Origin: JAHEJA01 sp965656445
GTDB taxonomy: Bacteria > Pseudomonadota > Alphaproteobacteria > Rhodobacterales > Rhodobacteraceae
DNA: 64,000 nucleotides
Direction: 5' to 3'
Assembly: GCA_965656445.1 (NCBI GenBank)
Contig: CBFHKO010000002.1
Coordinates: forward strand, 186,001 to 250,000
Part shown: piece after piece, positions 43,248 through 51,669 of the stretch
Layout of the letters: every line of letters begins with the position of its first letter
How positions within the stretch are numbered: position 1 is the stretch's first letter
The notes under the pieces: model-generated
Seen by the model: only the letters and a program-made list of their open reading frames with translations
What the model was told of the DNA's origin: nothing
The model's database searches: none
Translations under genes and position numbers: made by a program

Positions 43248-44446
43248 AGATTGCCTTTATAGCCGTCACACTTGCCTATTGGGGCTTTATGCTCAGCGAT
43301 GGTGCTTTGCGCATGCTGGTGCTTTTGCATTTTCATACGCTCGGCTTTAGCCCCTTTCAGCTCGCTAATCTGTTCGTCTTGTACGAAATAGCGGGGGTGG
43401 TGACAAATCTGTCTGCGGGGTGGATCGCGGCGCGATTTGGATTGGCATCGACCTTGTTTTCAGGGCTAGCCTTGCAAATCATTGCTCTAATTGCATTGAC
43501 CCAGCTTGATCCTGCTTGGACCATTGCGGCCTCTGTGATTTTCGTCATGTGTGTTCAAGGTCTGTCAGGCGTTGCCAAAGACCTCGCAAAGATGAGCTCG
43601 AAATCAGCGGTAAAAATCCTCGCACCAGATGAAGATGACGTTTTGTTTAAATGGGTGGCCTTTTTGACAGGCTCCAAGAACGCTATCAAAGGGTTGGGCT
43701 TTTTTCTGGGTGCGGCGGCTCTGGGCATTTTTGGCTTTGTTCCCACAATTATCGCATTTGCTATCTTCCTCTCAGCGATCTTGATCATTCTTTTGCTCAA
43801 GCTTCCCGCAGGGTTGCCGACGGGTAAAAAGGGCGCAAAATTTAGCGAAGTCTTTTCCAAAAATCCCAAGGTAAATTACCTCTCTCTTGCACGCGTCTTT
43901 TTGTTCGGTGCGCGGGATGTGTGGTTTGTGGTTGGAATTCCGCTGTTCTTTTATGCGCAGTGGTCGGACGGAACACCCGAAGGCAAGCGCTGGGCCTTTT
44001 TTGCGATTGGGGCCTTTATGGCGGTGTGGGTCATTCTCTATGGCTTTGTTCAAACCATGGCGCCAAAGCTGATCAATTTGGATCGTAAAAATACAAGCCA
44101 TCTTGTCTTTGGTCTGGCTCTCATTCCCCTTGCTCTAACGGCTCTTGTGATGCTGTTTGAAGGTGGCGCGGTGTGGTTGGTGATTATCGGTCTCTTTGCC
44201 TTTGGTGCTCTGTTTGCGTTGAATTCGTCGCTACATTCCTTTTTGATCCTGCGCTTTACGGATAGCGAGCGTGTCACATTGGATGTCGGGTTTTATTATA
44301 TGGCCAATGCGGCAGGCCGTTTAATCGGGACTGTCTTGTCAGGGGCCATGTATCAAATTGCGGGTCTCAATGGGTGTCTGATCGCCGCCTCTGTGATGCT
44401 GTTCATTTCATTCATCGCGATGCGCAAACTTGATAGTTACGCTTAA
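43244..44446 (+). CDS. arsJ: Organoarsenical efflux MFS transporter ArsJ
   Basis: A 400-residue major facilitator with twelve helices. The N-terminus (Y-W-G-F-M-L-S-D-G-A-L-R-M-L-V-L-L-H-F) is typical of ArsJ. ArsJ exports 1-arseno-3-phosphoglycerate made by the adjacent GAPDH, and the compound breaks down outside to arsenate. The ATG at 43244 overlaps the GAPDH stop by four bases. No arsR, arsC or acr3 is in the window, so the regulator is unknown. Confidence 0.92.
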   Translation: MKIAFIAVTLAYWGFMLSDGALRMLVLLHFHTLGFSPFQLANLFVLYEIAGVVTNLSAGWIAARFGLASTLFSGLALQIIALIALTQLDPAWTIAASVIFVMCVQGLSGVAKDLAKMSSKSAVKILAPDEDDVLFKWVAFLTGSKNAIKGLGFFLGAAALGIFGFVPTIIAFAIFLSAILIILLLKLPAGLPTGKKGAKFSEVFSKNPKVNYLSLARVFLFGARDVWFVVGIPLFFYAQWSDGTPEGKRWAFFAIGAFMAVWVILYGFVQTMAPKLINLDRKNTSHLVFGLALIPLALTALVMLFEGGAVWLVIIGLFAFGALFALNSSLHSFLILRFTDSERVTLDVGFYYMANAAGRLIGTVLSGAMYQIAGLNGCLIAASVMLFISFIAMRKLDSYA

Positions 44447-44450
44447 ATGA

Positions 44451-45470
44451 CTAAGCCTGACTACCTAACAAGAAGCGCGTTAAATTTGTGCCCAGCATAT
44501 CGGACACATAGCCGCCTTCTTGTACCAAAAGGGTCGGAAGCTTGTGCGATGCTATGGCGTTTGCAATCTGCTCAAACCCGTCTGGTGTGATTTTCAAGGC
44601 TTGGAACGGATCATCTATTGAGGCATCCAAGCCCAGAGCAACCACAATCACATCGGCTCCAAACAGGGCGATACGATCTAACGCGATATCCAAGGCGGCG
44701 AGGAATTCCACGTTCCCCAGCCCGCGATCAAGGGGGAGGTTGAGGTTATATCCAAGCCCGTCGCCTGCGCCGCGTTCATCGCTATAACCCCAATAAAAGG
44801 GATAAAATCGTTCGGGATGGGCATGAATAGACACGGTTAGAACATCAGAGCGATTATAGAAAATCCCCTGTGTTCCGTTTCCATGATGCACATCGACATC
44901 CAAAATCGCGACCCGTTTGCCGGATTGGGTCAGGGACTGTGCTGCTATGGCGGAATTGTTCAAAAAACAAAATCCTCCTGCGAGATCGCCAAAGGCATGA
45001 TGTCCAGGAGGGCGACATAAGGAATAGGCCAGATGGCCACCACTCGCGATATGTTGCGCCCCAGCGAGCGCGGTTTGTGCCGACCAATAGGCCGAGTCCC
45101 AAGTCTGCGCCCCAATGGGGCAGGCGGTGTCGGCTTGGTGATAACCGGCTTGTCCGACGACGGATTTGGGGTAGCTGTCTGTGCGATTGGCAGGATGAAT
45201 ATTTGGGATGACCTCGTCGCCGTTTCCATCGATTCGGCTCCACCGTTTATGAACCGAATTCAGGAATTTCAGATATTCCGGAGTATGAATTGCGCTGATT
45301 GGACCTAAACCAAAATCTTGCACAGGCTCGAAGGTACACCCTGCATCCAAGGCACCTTTTTTCAAAAGTTCAACGCGATTTGGCGTTTCTGGGTTGGGTT
45401 TTATCACCCCAGAAGCCATAAAATGTTTCGGATTATGGTGCGCTTGGGCGTCATGTAGATAGGCGTGCAT
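44451..45470 (-). CDS. Histone deacetylase-like amidohydrolase
   Basis: A 339-residue zinc amidohydrolase of the HDAC/AcuC/acetylpolyamine deacetylase family. The motif C-R-P-P-G-H-H-A carries the two active-site histidines, DVDVHHGNGTQ the zinc Asp/His pair, and G-L-D-A-S the second zinc Asp. It removes an acetyl group, in bacteria usually from acetylpolyamines or acetylated lysines. Length and spacing match AphB-like enzymes. The stop is separated by four bases from the convergent ArsJ stop. Confidence 0.9.
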   Translation of the reverse strand: MHAYLHDAQAHHNPKHFMASGVIKPNPETPNRVELLKKGALDAGCTFEPVQDFGLGPISAIHTPEYLKFLNSVHKRWSRIDGNGDEVIPNIHPANRTDSYPKSVVGQAGYHQADTACPIGAQTWDSAYWSAQTALAGAQHIASGGHLAYSLCRPPGHHAFGDLAGGFCFLNNSAIAAQSLTQSGKRVAILDVDVHHGNGTQGIFYNRSDVLTVSIHAHPERFYPFYWGYSDERGAGDGLGYNLNLPLDRGLGNVEFLAALDIALDRIALFGADVIVVALGLDASIDDPFQALKITPDGFEQIANAIASHKLPTLLVQEGGYVSDMLGTNLTRFLLGSQA

Positions 45471-45616
45471 CTTGGCTCCTGAAATTGGTCCCCTGATTTA
45501 AGCGCATTCCTGCCCATTTTATCAACGCTTATCTCCCAATGTGCATCGCATAAGCCGTTGCTTGCCTCATTGAGATGTGGCAATACAGGGCAACTGTGAA
45601 GTGAAAGAGCTGCTCT

Positions 45617-46270
45617 ATGACTGATTATACTCACCGCCGTACAATGATGGTTGATACTCAAGTACGTCCATCTGACGTCACAAAATTCCCGATTATTGAT
45701 GCGATGCTGTCCGTTCCTCGCGAAGCTTTCGTGCCTCAATCCATGCGCGAAGTGGCCTATGTGGGTGAATGCGTTGAACTGGGAAACAATCGTGTTGTTT
45801 TAGAGCCGCGGACATTGGCAAAAATGTTGGACGCTTTGGATATTCAACCCAATGAGCTGGTCTTGGATATCGGCTCTGCGCTTGGCTATTCTGCAGCCGT
45901 AATTGCGTGCATGGCTGAAGCGGTTATTGCCTTGGAAGACGACGCCTCAATGACGAGCGATGCCCAAGAGAATTTATTGGAAAACGGTGCGGATAACGTG
46001 GTCTGTGAAACAGGCACTCTTGCACAAGGCGCCGCCGCGCATGGTCCTTATGATGTGGTTCTCTTGCAAGGGGCTGTAGAGGAACTGCCTGATGCAATTG
46101 TTGATCAGGTCAAAGAAGGGGGCCGCATCGCATGTATTTTTGCCGATGGTGCCCTTGGAACTGTGAAAGTAGGGTATAAATTAGAAGGCAAGATGAACTG
46201 GCGCTTTGCATTTAATGCGAATGCTCCTGTCTTGCCAGGTTTTGAACGCGAAGCTGCTTTCGCATTGTAA
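45617..46270 (+). CDS. Protein-L-isoaspartate O-methyltransferase family protein
   Basis: A 217-residue SAM-dependent methyltransferase of the Pcm type. The start of the domain (MVDTQVRPSDV) and the SAM loop V-L-D-I-G-S-A-L-G-Y-S-A are clear. In the alphaproteobacterial branch the substrate is less certain than for E. coli Pcm, and the C-terminal part is short. It lies 51 bp upstream of tolC, often seen in Rhodobacterales. Confidence 0.88.
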   Translation: MTDYTHRRTMMVDTQVRPSDVTKFPIIDAMLSVPREAFVPQSMREVAYVGECVELGNNRVVLEPRTLAKMLDALDIQPNELVLDIGSALGYSAAVIACMAEAVIALEDDASMTSDAQENLLENGADNVVCETGTLAQGAAAHGPYDVVLLQGAVEELPDAIVDQVKEGGRIACIFADGALGTVKVGYKLEGKMNWRFAFNANAPVLPGFEREAAFAL

Positions 46271-46321
46271 GTTGTATTGGGGGATCGCTTTTGTGTGATC
46301 ACCCGAATTTAGGGGGGCCGC

Positions 46322-47728
46322 ATGGTCAAATTTAGTCGCAAAGTCAAAATGCTTGCGGGCATTACGTCTGTATTTGTTAGTTTGAACGCACCTGCCACGG
46401 CACACTCCCTGAACGAAGCCCTGATAAGCGCCTACAACAGCAGCGGTTTGCTAGAGCAAAATCGCGCTGTCTTGCGCGCGGCAGACGAAGATGTCGCTCA
46501 GGCGATTGCGTCACTAGGGCCTGTCATAAATTGGAGCGCGTCTATGCAGCGCTCGATCTCACGGGGATATGCTGGATCTAATTTCGTTGGAACGACGGCG
46601 GGAACCACGGCGACCGTTGGCTTGAGCCTGACGCAACTTCTTTATGATGGCGGCCGCAGTGCTTTGGCGGTTGAGCAACGCAAAGAGGCGGTATTGTCCT
46701 CACGTCAGAGTTTGGTGTCCGTTGAGCAGAATGTTTTGTTGTCGGCTGTCCAAGCTTTCATGGATGTGCGCCGTTACACTGAAACGGTTGCTTTGCGTGA
46801 AAATAACCTGCGCGTTATCCGAGAAGAGCTGCGGGCCGCACAAGATCGATTTGATGTCGGCGAAGTGACGAAAACGGATGTTGCCCTTGCCGAAGCACGG
46901 CTTGCCGCGTCTCAAAGCGCGCTTGCCGCTGCAAAAGGCAATCTTGCGCAGGCAAATGAGTATTACAAACAAACGGTCGGCGGTGCGGCGCATGCTTTGG
47001 ATGCGCCAAGATCATTGCCACGTCTTCCTAAATCCGCTCAGGCTGCAAAACAATTGGCGGTGCGCAACCATCCAGATATCAAAAAGCTTCAGCATGATGT
47101 GAAAGCGTCTGAATTGGGTGTTCGCGCGGCGGCGGCCTATCGCCAGCCTAACGTTTCTGTTGGCGGTCAACTTCAAGCCAGTGATCAAATAAGCAATGAT
47201 ACGTCTAGCTTGAGCGCATCCGTGTCGCTTCAGGCATCGGGCCCTGTTTATGCCTCGGGACGATACCCATCTATCACGCGTCAGGCGCAACAACGCAGCG
47301 ATGCTGCGCGCTCCGCGTTGCATGTGGCTGTGTCACAAATCGAACAACAAGCCGGTAGCGCCTTTTCAATCCTAGAAGTCGCGCGTGCGGGACGGGCCGC
47401 GAGCGAACAGCAAATTCGCGCCGCAACAGTGGCCTTTCGCGGTATTCGCGAAGAGGCGACTTTGGGATCACGCACGACCTTGGATGTGTTGAACGCGGAA
47501 CAAGAACTTCTTGATGCGCGCGCAGGTTTGATTTCAGCAATTGCAGATGAAAACATCGCGGCCTATCGTTTGTTGGCGGCAACTGGCCAGCTCACCGTGG
47601 ATCACCTGAACCTTCCGGTTCAGAAATATGACCCTGCGGCGTATTACAATATGGTCAAGGATACGCCTACCGCGACGAGCAAGCAAGGCAAGCAATTGGA
47701 TAAATTGTTACGGTCTTTGAATAAGTAA
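46322..47728 (+). CDS. tolC: TolC family outer-membrane protein
   Basis: A 468-residue outer-membrane efflux channel. After a signal peptide (cleavage about T-A-H-S) come two tandem OEP repeats with long coiled helices. The D-G-G-R motif (LLYDGGRSALAVEQRK) is typical of type I secretion/efflux TolC proteins, and the second repeat ends with TLLDVLNAEQE-type helices (TLDVLNAEQELLDAR). It serves export systems in which ABC or RND pumps supply the substrate. Confidence 0.93.
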   Translation: MVKFSRKVKMLAGITSVFVSLNAPATAHSLNEALISAYNSSGLLEQNRAVLRAADEDVAQAIASLGPVINWSASMQRSISRGYAGSNFVGTTAGTTATVGLSLTQLLYDGGRSALAVEQRKEAVLSSRQSLVSVEQNVLLSAVQAFMDVRRYTETVALRENNLRVIREELRAAQDRFDVGEVTKTDVALAEARLAASQSALAAAKGNLAQANEYYKQTVGGAAHALDAPRSLPRLPKSAQAAKQLAVRNHPDIKKLQHDVKASELGVRAAAAYRQPNVSVGGQLQASDQISNDTSSLSASVSLQASGPVYASGRYPSITRQAQQRSDAARSALHVAVSQIEQQAGSAFSILEVARAGRAASEQQIRAATVAFRGIREEATLGSRTTLDVLNAEQELLDARAGLISAIADENIAAYRLLAATGQLTVDHLNLPVQKYDPAAYYNMVKDTPTATSKQGKQLDKLLRSLNK

Positions 47729-47795
47729 TCTGTCGATGGGCTTGTCGGATTGCCCCAATATTGTTAGTCTTGCGACCAATATGGGGCGATAAATA

Positions 47796-48344
47796 ATGAC
47801 CGAAGCAGCTGGTAAAGACCTTTCTGATGTTTTGACTTCTTTGCGAAAGTTGGTCGCAGACGAGCCTGAGTTGGATACAATTCCACAAGCCGTTGAAAAA
47901 CAAGACAAAGCTGAAGCAAGCTCAGAGACATTAGTCCTTTGCCCCTCTTTGCGCGTTGACGAAGAAGAGGTGTCAGAGCCCCCTTCGCTTGAGGCGAAAA
48001 TCACCAAGCTTGAAAAATTGATTGCCCATTCCGATCAACTTTGGGAACCAGATGACGTCGAACAAGACGATTTCGCAGGGAGCAAGACCACGATACCGCT
48101 TGATGTCGTTAGCGAAGCAGGGCGTGAGATTGTTGAAACTGCCTTGGTTCAAAATGAACAGGTGTCAGCAACCCTCGCCACATCTGAGAGCGATCCTTTG
48201 GATCAGGAGGAGCTGCGTGCATTGGTTGCGGATATGATCCGTGATGAATTGCGTGGGGCCTTGGGCGAACAAATCACGAAAAACATTCGCAAGCTCGTTC
48301 GTCGTGAAATCAATAGCGCCCTTATAAATCAGCGTATTGATTAA
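47796..48344 (+). CDS. Acidic hypothetical protein with charged C-terminal helix
   Basis: A 182-residue, strongly acidic protein, low in hydrophobic residues except for the last 45. That part (a D-Q-E-E-L-R-A-L-V-A-D-M helix, then I-R-K-L-V-R-R-E-I-N) resembles the conserved C-terminal domain of a roseobacter hypothetical family and, less clearly, polar-organising PopZ-like helical tails. I do not recognise a function. It follows tolC after 67 bp and is followed by a terminator. Confidence 0.65.
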   Translation: MTEAAGKDLSDVLTSLRKLVADEPELDTIPQAVEKQDKAEASSETLVLCPSLRVDEEEVSEPPSLEAKITKLEKLIAHSDQLWEPDDVEQDDFAGSKTTIPLDVVSEAGREIVETALVQNEQVSATLATSESDPLDQEELRALVADMIRDELRGALGEQITKNIRKLVRREINSALINQRID

Positions 48345-48345
48345 A

Positions 48346-48373
48346 AAAAGCGCCGGTAAAAACCGACGCTTTT
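48346..48373. terminator. Bidirectional terminator between convergent genes
   Basis: The stem aaaagcg-c-cggt pairs with accg-a-cgctttt (one mismatch, loop aaaa). On the minus strand the stem is followed by a run of T complementary to a43-a49, and on the plus strand by four T. It lies between the acidic protein gene and the convergent DUF6280-like gene. Confidence 0.8.
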
Positions 48374-48395
48374 AGAAGTAAACCGCAAATTAATG

Positions 48396-48716
48396 TTAGG
48401 CAGCTTCTGCGTGATGTGCTGCGTTGCGACGTTCGCTTTCTTCGCGTGACAGCGCGACAGATGTGCGAACACCTTTGCCAACAAAGTCCATCAGCCCAGA
48501 AACAACACGTTCATTGGGGTCGATACCGGCGCAGCTAAGAACTTCGCGGCCATCGCGTGAACGCGCCCAACGTGCAATCTGTTCAGGACCATTACCATAT
48601 TTTTTGTCATCGGCGATGGCATCGTCTAGTGCAGCAAGAACCACGGCGGCAAACAGCTTGCGCGCACGGTTCCCTTGTTCACTGTTGAATGCGGTTGCAT
48701 CAACGAAATCTTTCAT
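48396..48716 (-). CDS. DUF6280-like small protein
   Basis: A 106-residue soluble protein. It has the block RKLFAAVVLAALDDAI, then KYGNGPEQIARWARSRDGREVL and V-L-S-C-A-G-I-D-P, and a charged tail. The pattern matches a conserved roseobacter family, from memory DUF6280. The family has no established function. It stands alone on the minus strand between a terminator and the divergent efp gene. Confidence 0.7.
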   Translation of the reverse strand: MKDFVDATAFNSEQGNRARKLFAAVVLAALDDAIADDKKYGNGPEQIARWARSRDGREVLSCAGIDPNERVVSGLMDFVGKGVRTSVALSREESERRNAAHHAEAA

Positions 48717-48858
48717 CTCGTCGTCCTTTGATTATTGCTCTTGTCTTTTAGGCGTGAGGAGCCTTATGACCCAAAAAAATTGATTCGGGTAGTTTTATTT
48801 TGCATAGCTTCATTGCAAAAAACGCAAGGCTCGTAATTGGTCTACTAGACCACGTGAC

Positions 48859-48887
48859 TTGCCATGCCCTTGCCCTCAATATATAGG
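48859..48887 (+). promoter_or_regulatory. Predicted promoter of efp
   Basis: TTGCCA and TATAGG are separated by 17 bases, 42 bp upstream of the efp ATG. Sequence prediction only. Confidence 0.45.
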
Positions 48888-48929
48888 GTTTGTTAAACTT
48901 TCATCAACCTTTGAGACTAGGTTTCTATC

Positions 48930-49493
48930 ATGGCAAAGATTAACGGTAACGAAATTCGTCCAGGCAACGTAATTGAACACGACAACCACTTGTGGGCGGC
49001 TGTCAAAGTGGATCACGTCAAACCTGGCAAGGGCGGGGCATTTGCCCAAGTCGAGCTACGCAATTTGCGTAACGGTTCTAAATTGAACGAACGCTTTCGT
49101 AGCGCGGACAAAGTTGAGCGTGTTCGCTTAGAGCAAAAGGATCAACAATTCCTATACGAATCTGACGGTATGTTGGTGTTCATGGACACTGAGACCTATG
49201 AGCAAATTGAATTGCCCTCAGAATTGCTCGGCGATCGCCGCCCGTTCCTTCAGGATGGGATGACGATTGTTGTTGAATTCTATGAAGAAGAGGCGCTGAA
49301 TGCCACTGTTCCACAAAAGGTGACCTGCAAGGTTGTTGAGACTGAGCCAGTCGTCAAAGGTCAAACAGCGGCAAATAGCTTTAAACCTGCGATTTTGGAC
49401 AATGGCGTCAAAGTGATGGTGCCGCCTTTTGTCGGGCAGGATGAGATGATTATCGTGAACACAGACACGATGGATTATTCGGAACGCGCGTAA
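48930..49493 (+). CDS. efp: Elongation factor P
   Basis: EF-P relieves ribosome stalling at proline stretches. The 187-residue protein has the three-domain length and the modified-lysine loop P-G-K-G-G-A-F-A-Q-V (Lys at about residue 34). The later V-P-P-F-V domain III motif is present. The modification enzymes are not in the window. Confidence 0.97.
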   Translation: MAKINGNEIRPGNVIEHDNHLWAAVKVDHVKPGKGGAFAQVELRNLRNGSKLNERFRSADKVERVRLEQKDQQFLYESDGMLVFMDTETYEQIELPSELLGDRRPFLQDGMTIVVEFYEEEALNATVPQKVTCKVVETEPVVKGQTAANSFKPAILDNGVKVMVPPFVGQDEMIIVNTDTMDYSERA

Positions 49494-49505
49494 GCTATAA
49501 TTAAA

Positions 49506-49537
49506 GAAACGCCGTTATAGAATAATATCGGCGTTTC
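49506..49537 (-). terminator. Inverted repeat forming a terminator inside the end of ygfZ
   Basis: A perfect 9-bp inverted repeat gaaacgccg/cggcgtttc surrounds the ygfZ stop codon (49515-49517). Read on the minus strand, the hairpin is followed by tttaatt. Thus the last codons of ygfZ form one arm. The same structure also lies 12 bp after efp. Confidence 0.6.
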
Positions 49538-50246
49538 CTGCTTTAAGTGGCCCCTTAGCACGATCATACCTAAGATAGGCAATCGCTTGGCCATTGGCTT
49601 GGGTGAAAATGGTACCCGCGACTTTATCGTCTTGGGTTACAATGTCGGTCCCGATATCAACCAACTCAGAAATACCAACTGTTTTGAACCCTTTGCGCAG
49701 CTCGGTTTTGTGTTTCATTCTGGCGGTGATTTCTTGCCCGACATAGCAGCCTTTGCGAAAATCAACACCGTTGAGCACCTCAAATCCGGCCTCCAAAATA
49801 AAGGTATCCGGTGTGAGTTCAATTCCATGTTCGGGAATGCAGTTTGGAACACGTTGTGCGGCCCAGTCTACGTCCTCCGAGACATCTTTTGAGTCATAGA
49901 ACCGCCAACCCATATCAGGATGGCGGGGGTCCATAAGTGCCCCAGAGGGTGCGTTCGTAAGGCCTGTGCTAACCATGAGATCACTGGGCGATATGTGCAC
50001 GTCCGCGCGTAGACGGTACATGGACAAGCGTTTTATCAAGGCTTCCGCGTCTTGTGCAGGCGCGTCCAAAAGCACGTCGTCCCCCTGTTGAAGCAAAAAG
50101 AAATCGCAGATGTACTTCCCTTGTGGTGTCAGCAGAGCCGTATACACAATGCCACTGTCGAGCCTGTTGATATCATTGGTGATCAGACCTTGCAAAAATT
50201 TGCGTGCTTCTGATCCTGATATGCAAAAGAGTTTGCGTGATGACAT
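49515..50246 (-). CDS. ygfZ: Folate-binding protein YgfZ (iron-sulfur cluster maintenance)
   Basis: The 243-residue protein contains the family motif K-G-C-Y-V-G-Q-E with the functional cysteine. YgfZ/IBA57 uses tetrahydrofolate and assists Fe-S cluster enzymes such as MiaB. The start at 50246 (MSSRKLFCISG) is preferred; a longer frame from 50276 adds ten charged residues without support. Its last codons form one arm of a terminator hairpin. Confidence 0.92.
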   Translation of the reverse strand: MSSRKLFCISGSEARKFLQGLITNDINRLDSGIVYTALLTPQGKYICDFFLLQQGDDVLLDAPAQDAEALIKRLSMYRLRADVHISPSDLMVSTGLTNAPSGALMDPRHPDMGWRFYDSKDVSEDVDWAAQRVPNCIPEHGIELTPDTFILEAGFEVLNGVDFRKGCYVGQEITARMKHKTELRKGFKTVGISELVDIGTDIVTQDDKVAGTIFTQANGQAIAYLRYDRAKGPLKAGNADIIL

Positions 50247-50311
50247 CGTCTGCCCCTTTGATTTGCTGTGTTGCATTAGATATAGGGGGACATCATCACA
50301 AGGACCAGTGA

Positions 50312-50995
50312 ATGCGCGCCCCGATTTCAGTTATTGTTCCAACGTTAAACGCCGAAGCCGCGCTTAGATCAAGCCTGCCTGACATCTATCGTGGGGTAGA
50401 GGCGGGATTGATTGCGGAATTGATCATCTCTGATGGTGGGTCAACGGATGAAACTATCCAGCTTGCCCGTGAGGTTGGGGCAGAGGTTGTAACAGGGTCG
50501 CCGTCGCGCGGCGGTCAAATTACCCGTGCGGTACCCAAGGTTCGAGGTGAATGGGTCTTGATCCTTCATGCGGATACTGTGCTGGGTGATGGATGGTGCG
50601 ACGCGATCGCAAGGTTCATGGCAACATCGCACGAGATCGGCTATTTCGACTTGGGATTTGATGACGGTGGTTTTGGTGCCAAGGTGGTGGCGGGCTGGGC
50701 CAATCTTCGATCACGGGTTTTCAAATTGCCCTATGGGGATCAAGGGCTGTTGATCAAGGCCACGCTTCTCAATGACCTTGGCTTCCCAGATCAGCCTTTG
50801 ATGGAGGATGTTGAATTTGCCCGCCGTGCTAAAAACCGCTTCAGGCCAATTGGGTATCGCATTCAGTCCTCATTTGAGAAATATCAAAAAATCGGATGGC
50901 TGCGCCGTGGGTTCAAAAACCTTGTGCTTTTGCTGCGGTATAAATTGGGGGTGGATCCTACTGAGCTCGCCCGTGCTTATCGCCGCTCGCGTTGA
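50312..50995 (+). CDS. Glycosyltransferase family 2, TIGR04283 type
   Basis: A 227-residue GT-A fold protein beginning I-S-V-I-V-P-T-L-N-A-E, followed by I-S-D-G-G-S-T-D and the nucleotide-sugar H-A-D-T motif. The P-Y-G-D-Q-G and M-E-D-V-E-F-A motifs identify the rSAM/selenodomain-associated TIGR04283 transferases. The acceptor is unknown. It overlaps the convergent lolD by 19 bases. Confidence 0.9.
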   Translation: MRAPISVIVPTLNAEAALRSSLPDIYRGVEAGLIAELIISDGGSTDETIQLAREVGAEVVTGSPSRGGQITRAVPKVRGEWVLILHADTVLGDGWCDAIARFMATSHEIGYFDLGFDDGGFGAKVVAGWANLRSRVFKLPYGDQGLLIKATLLNDLGFPDQPLMEDVEFARRAKNRFRPIGYRIQSSFEKYQKIGWLRRGFKNLVLLLRYKLGVDPTELARAYRRSR

Positions 50996-51669
50996 CTTAA
51001 TTTGCCTAAATTCAGCTCAACAGTCCGATCCATCCGCGCCGCTAAATCGGGATTATGTGTTGCGATCAATGCAGATAGGCCCGTTTCACGGACAATTTTG
51101 ATCAAGGTTTCGAAAACTGTATCAGAGGTCGCCTGATCCAAATTGCCCGTGGGTTCATCGGCTAACAAAATCTGCGGCTCATTTGCGAGGGCACGACAAA
51201 AGGCAACCCGCTGTTGTTCGCCGCCAGACATTTCCGCAGGACGATGATCAAAGCGATCCTTTAACCCAACTAAGCTCAACAAATGTTGCGCACGATCCTG
51301 TGCGATAGATTGTTTTACCCCATTCGCCAACTGAGGAAGGATGATGTTTTCGCAGGCGCTAAACTCTGGTAGCAAGTGATGGAATTGATAAACAAACCCC
51401 ATGTCATTGCGTCGAATATTTGTGCGACGCCGATCTGACAATGTGGACAGCTCCTCACCATTCAATCGAACCGATCCACTATCTGGCGTATCTAAGAGCC
51501 CAGCGATGTGTAGAAGGGTTGATTTCCCCGCACCAGAGGGCGCGACCAAGGCGACGATTTCCCCTTTGGCCAAGTCAAAGCTGGTCTCGGTGAGAACATC
51601 AATTTGGTTAGGCCGCCCGATATGATAAGATTTTGAGATACCATTCAAGCTTAGGACAGAATCATTCAT
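50977..51669 (-). CDS. lolD: Lipoprotein-releasing ABC transporter ATP-binding protein LolD
   Basis: A 230-residue ATPase with Walker A PSGAGKST, signature M-S-G-G-E-Q-Q-R-V-A and Walker B ILLADEPTGNLD, and the LolD-typical H-H-L-L-P-E-F-S-A Q-loop. LolCDE detaches outer-membrane lipoproteins from the inner membrane. The ATG at 51669 overlaps the LolC/E stop by eight bases; five upstream codons are less likely. Confidence 0.94.
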   Translation of the reverse strand: MNDSVLSLNGISKSYHIGRPNQIDVLTETSFDLAKGEIVALVAPSGAGKSTLLHIAGLLDTPDSGSVRLNGEELSTLSDRRRTNIRRNDMGFVYQFHHLLPEFSACENIILPQLANGVKQSIAQDRAQHLLSLVGLKDRFDHRPAEMSGGEQQRVAFCRALANEPQILLADEPTGNLDQATSDTVFETLIKIVRETGLSALIATHNPDLAARMDRTVELNLGKLSQRERR

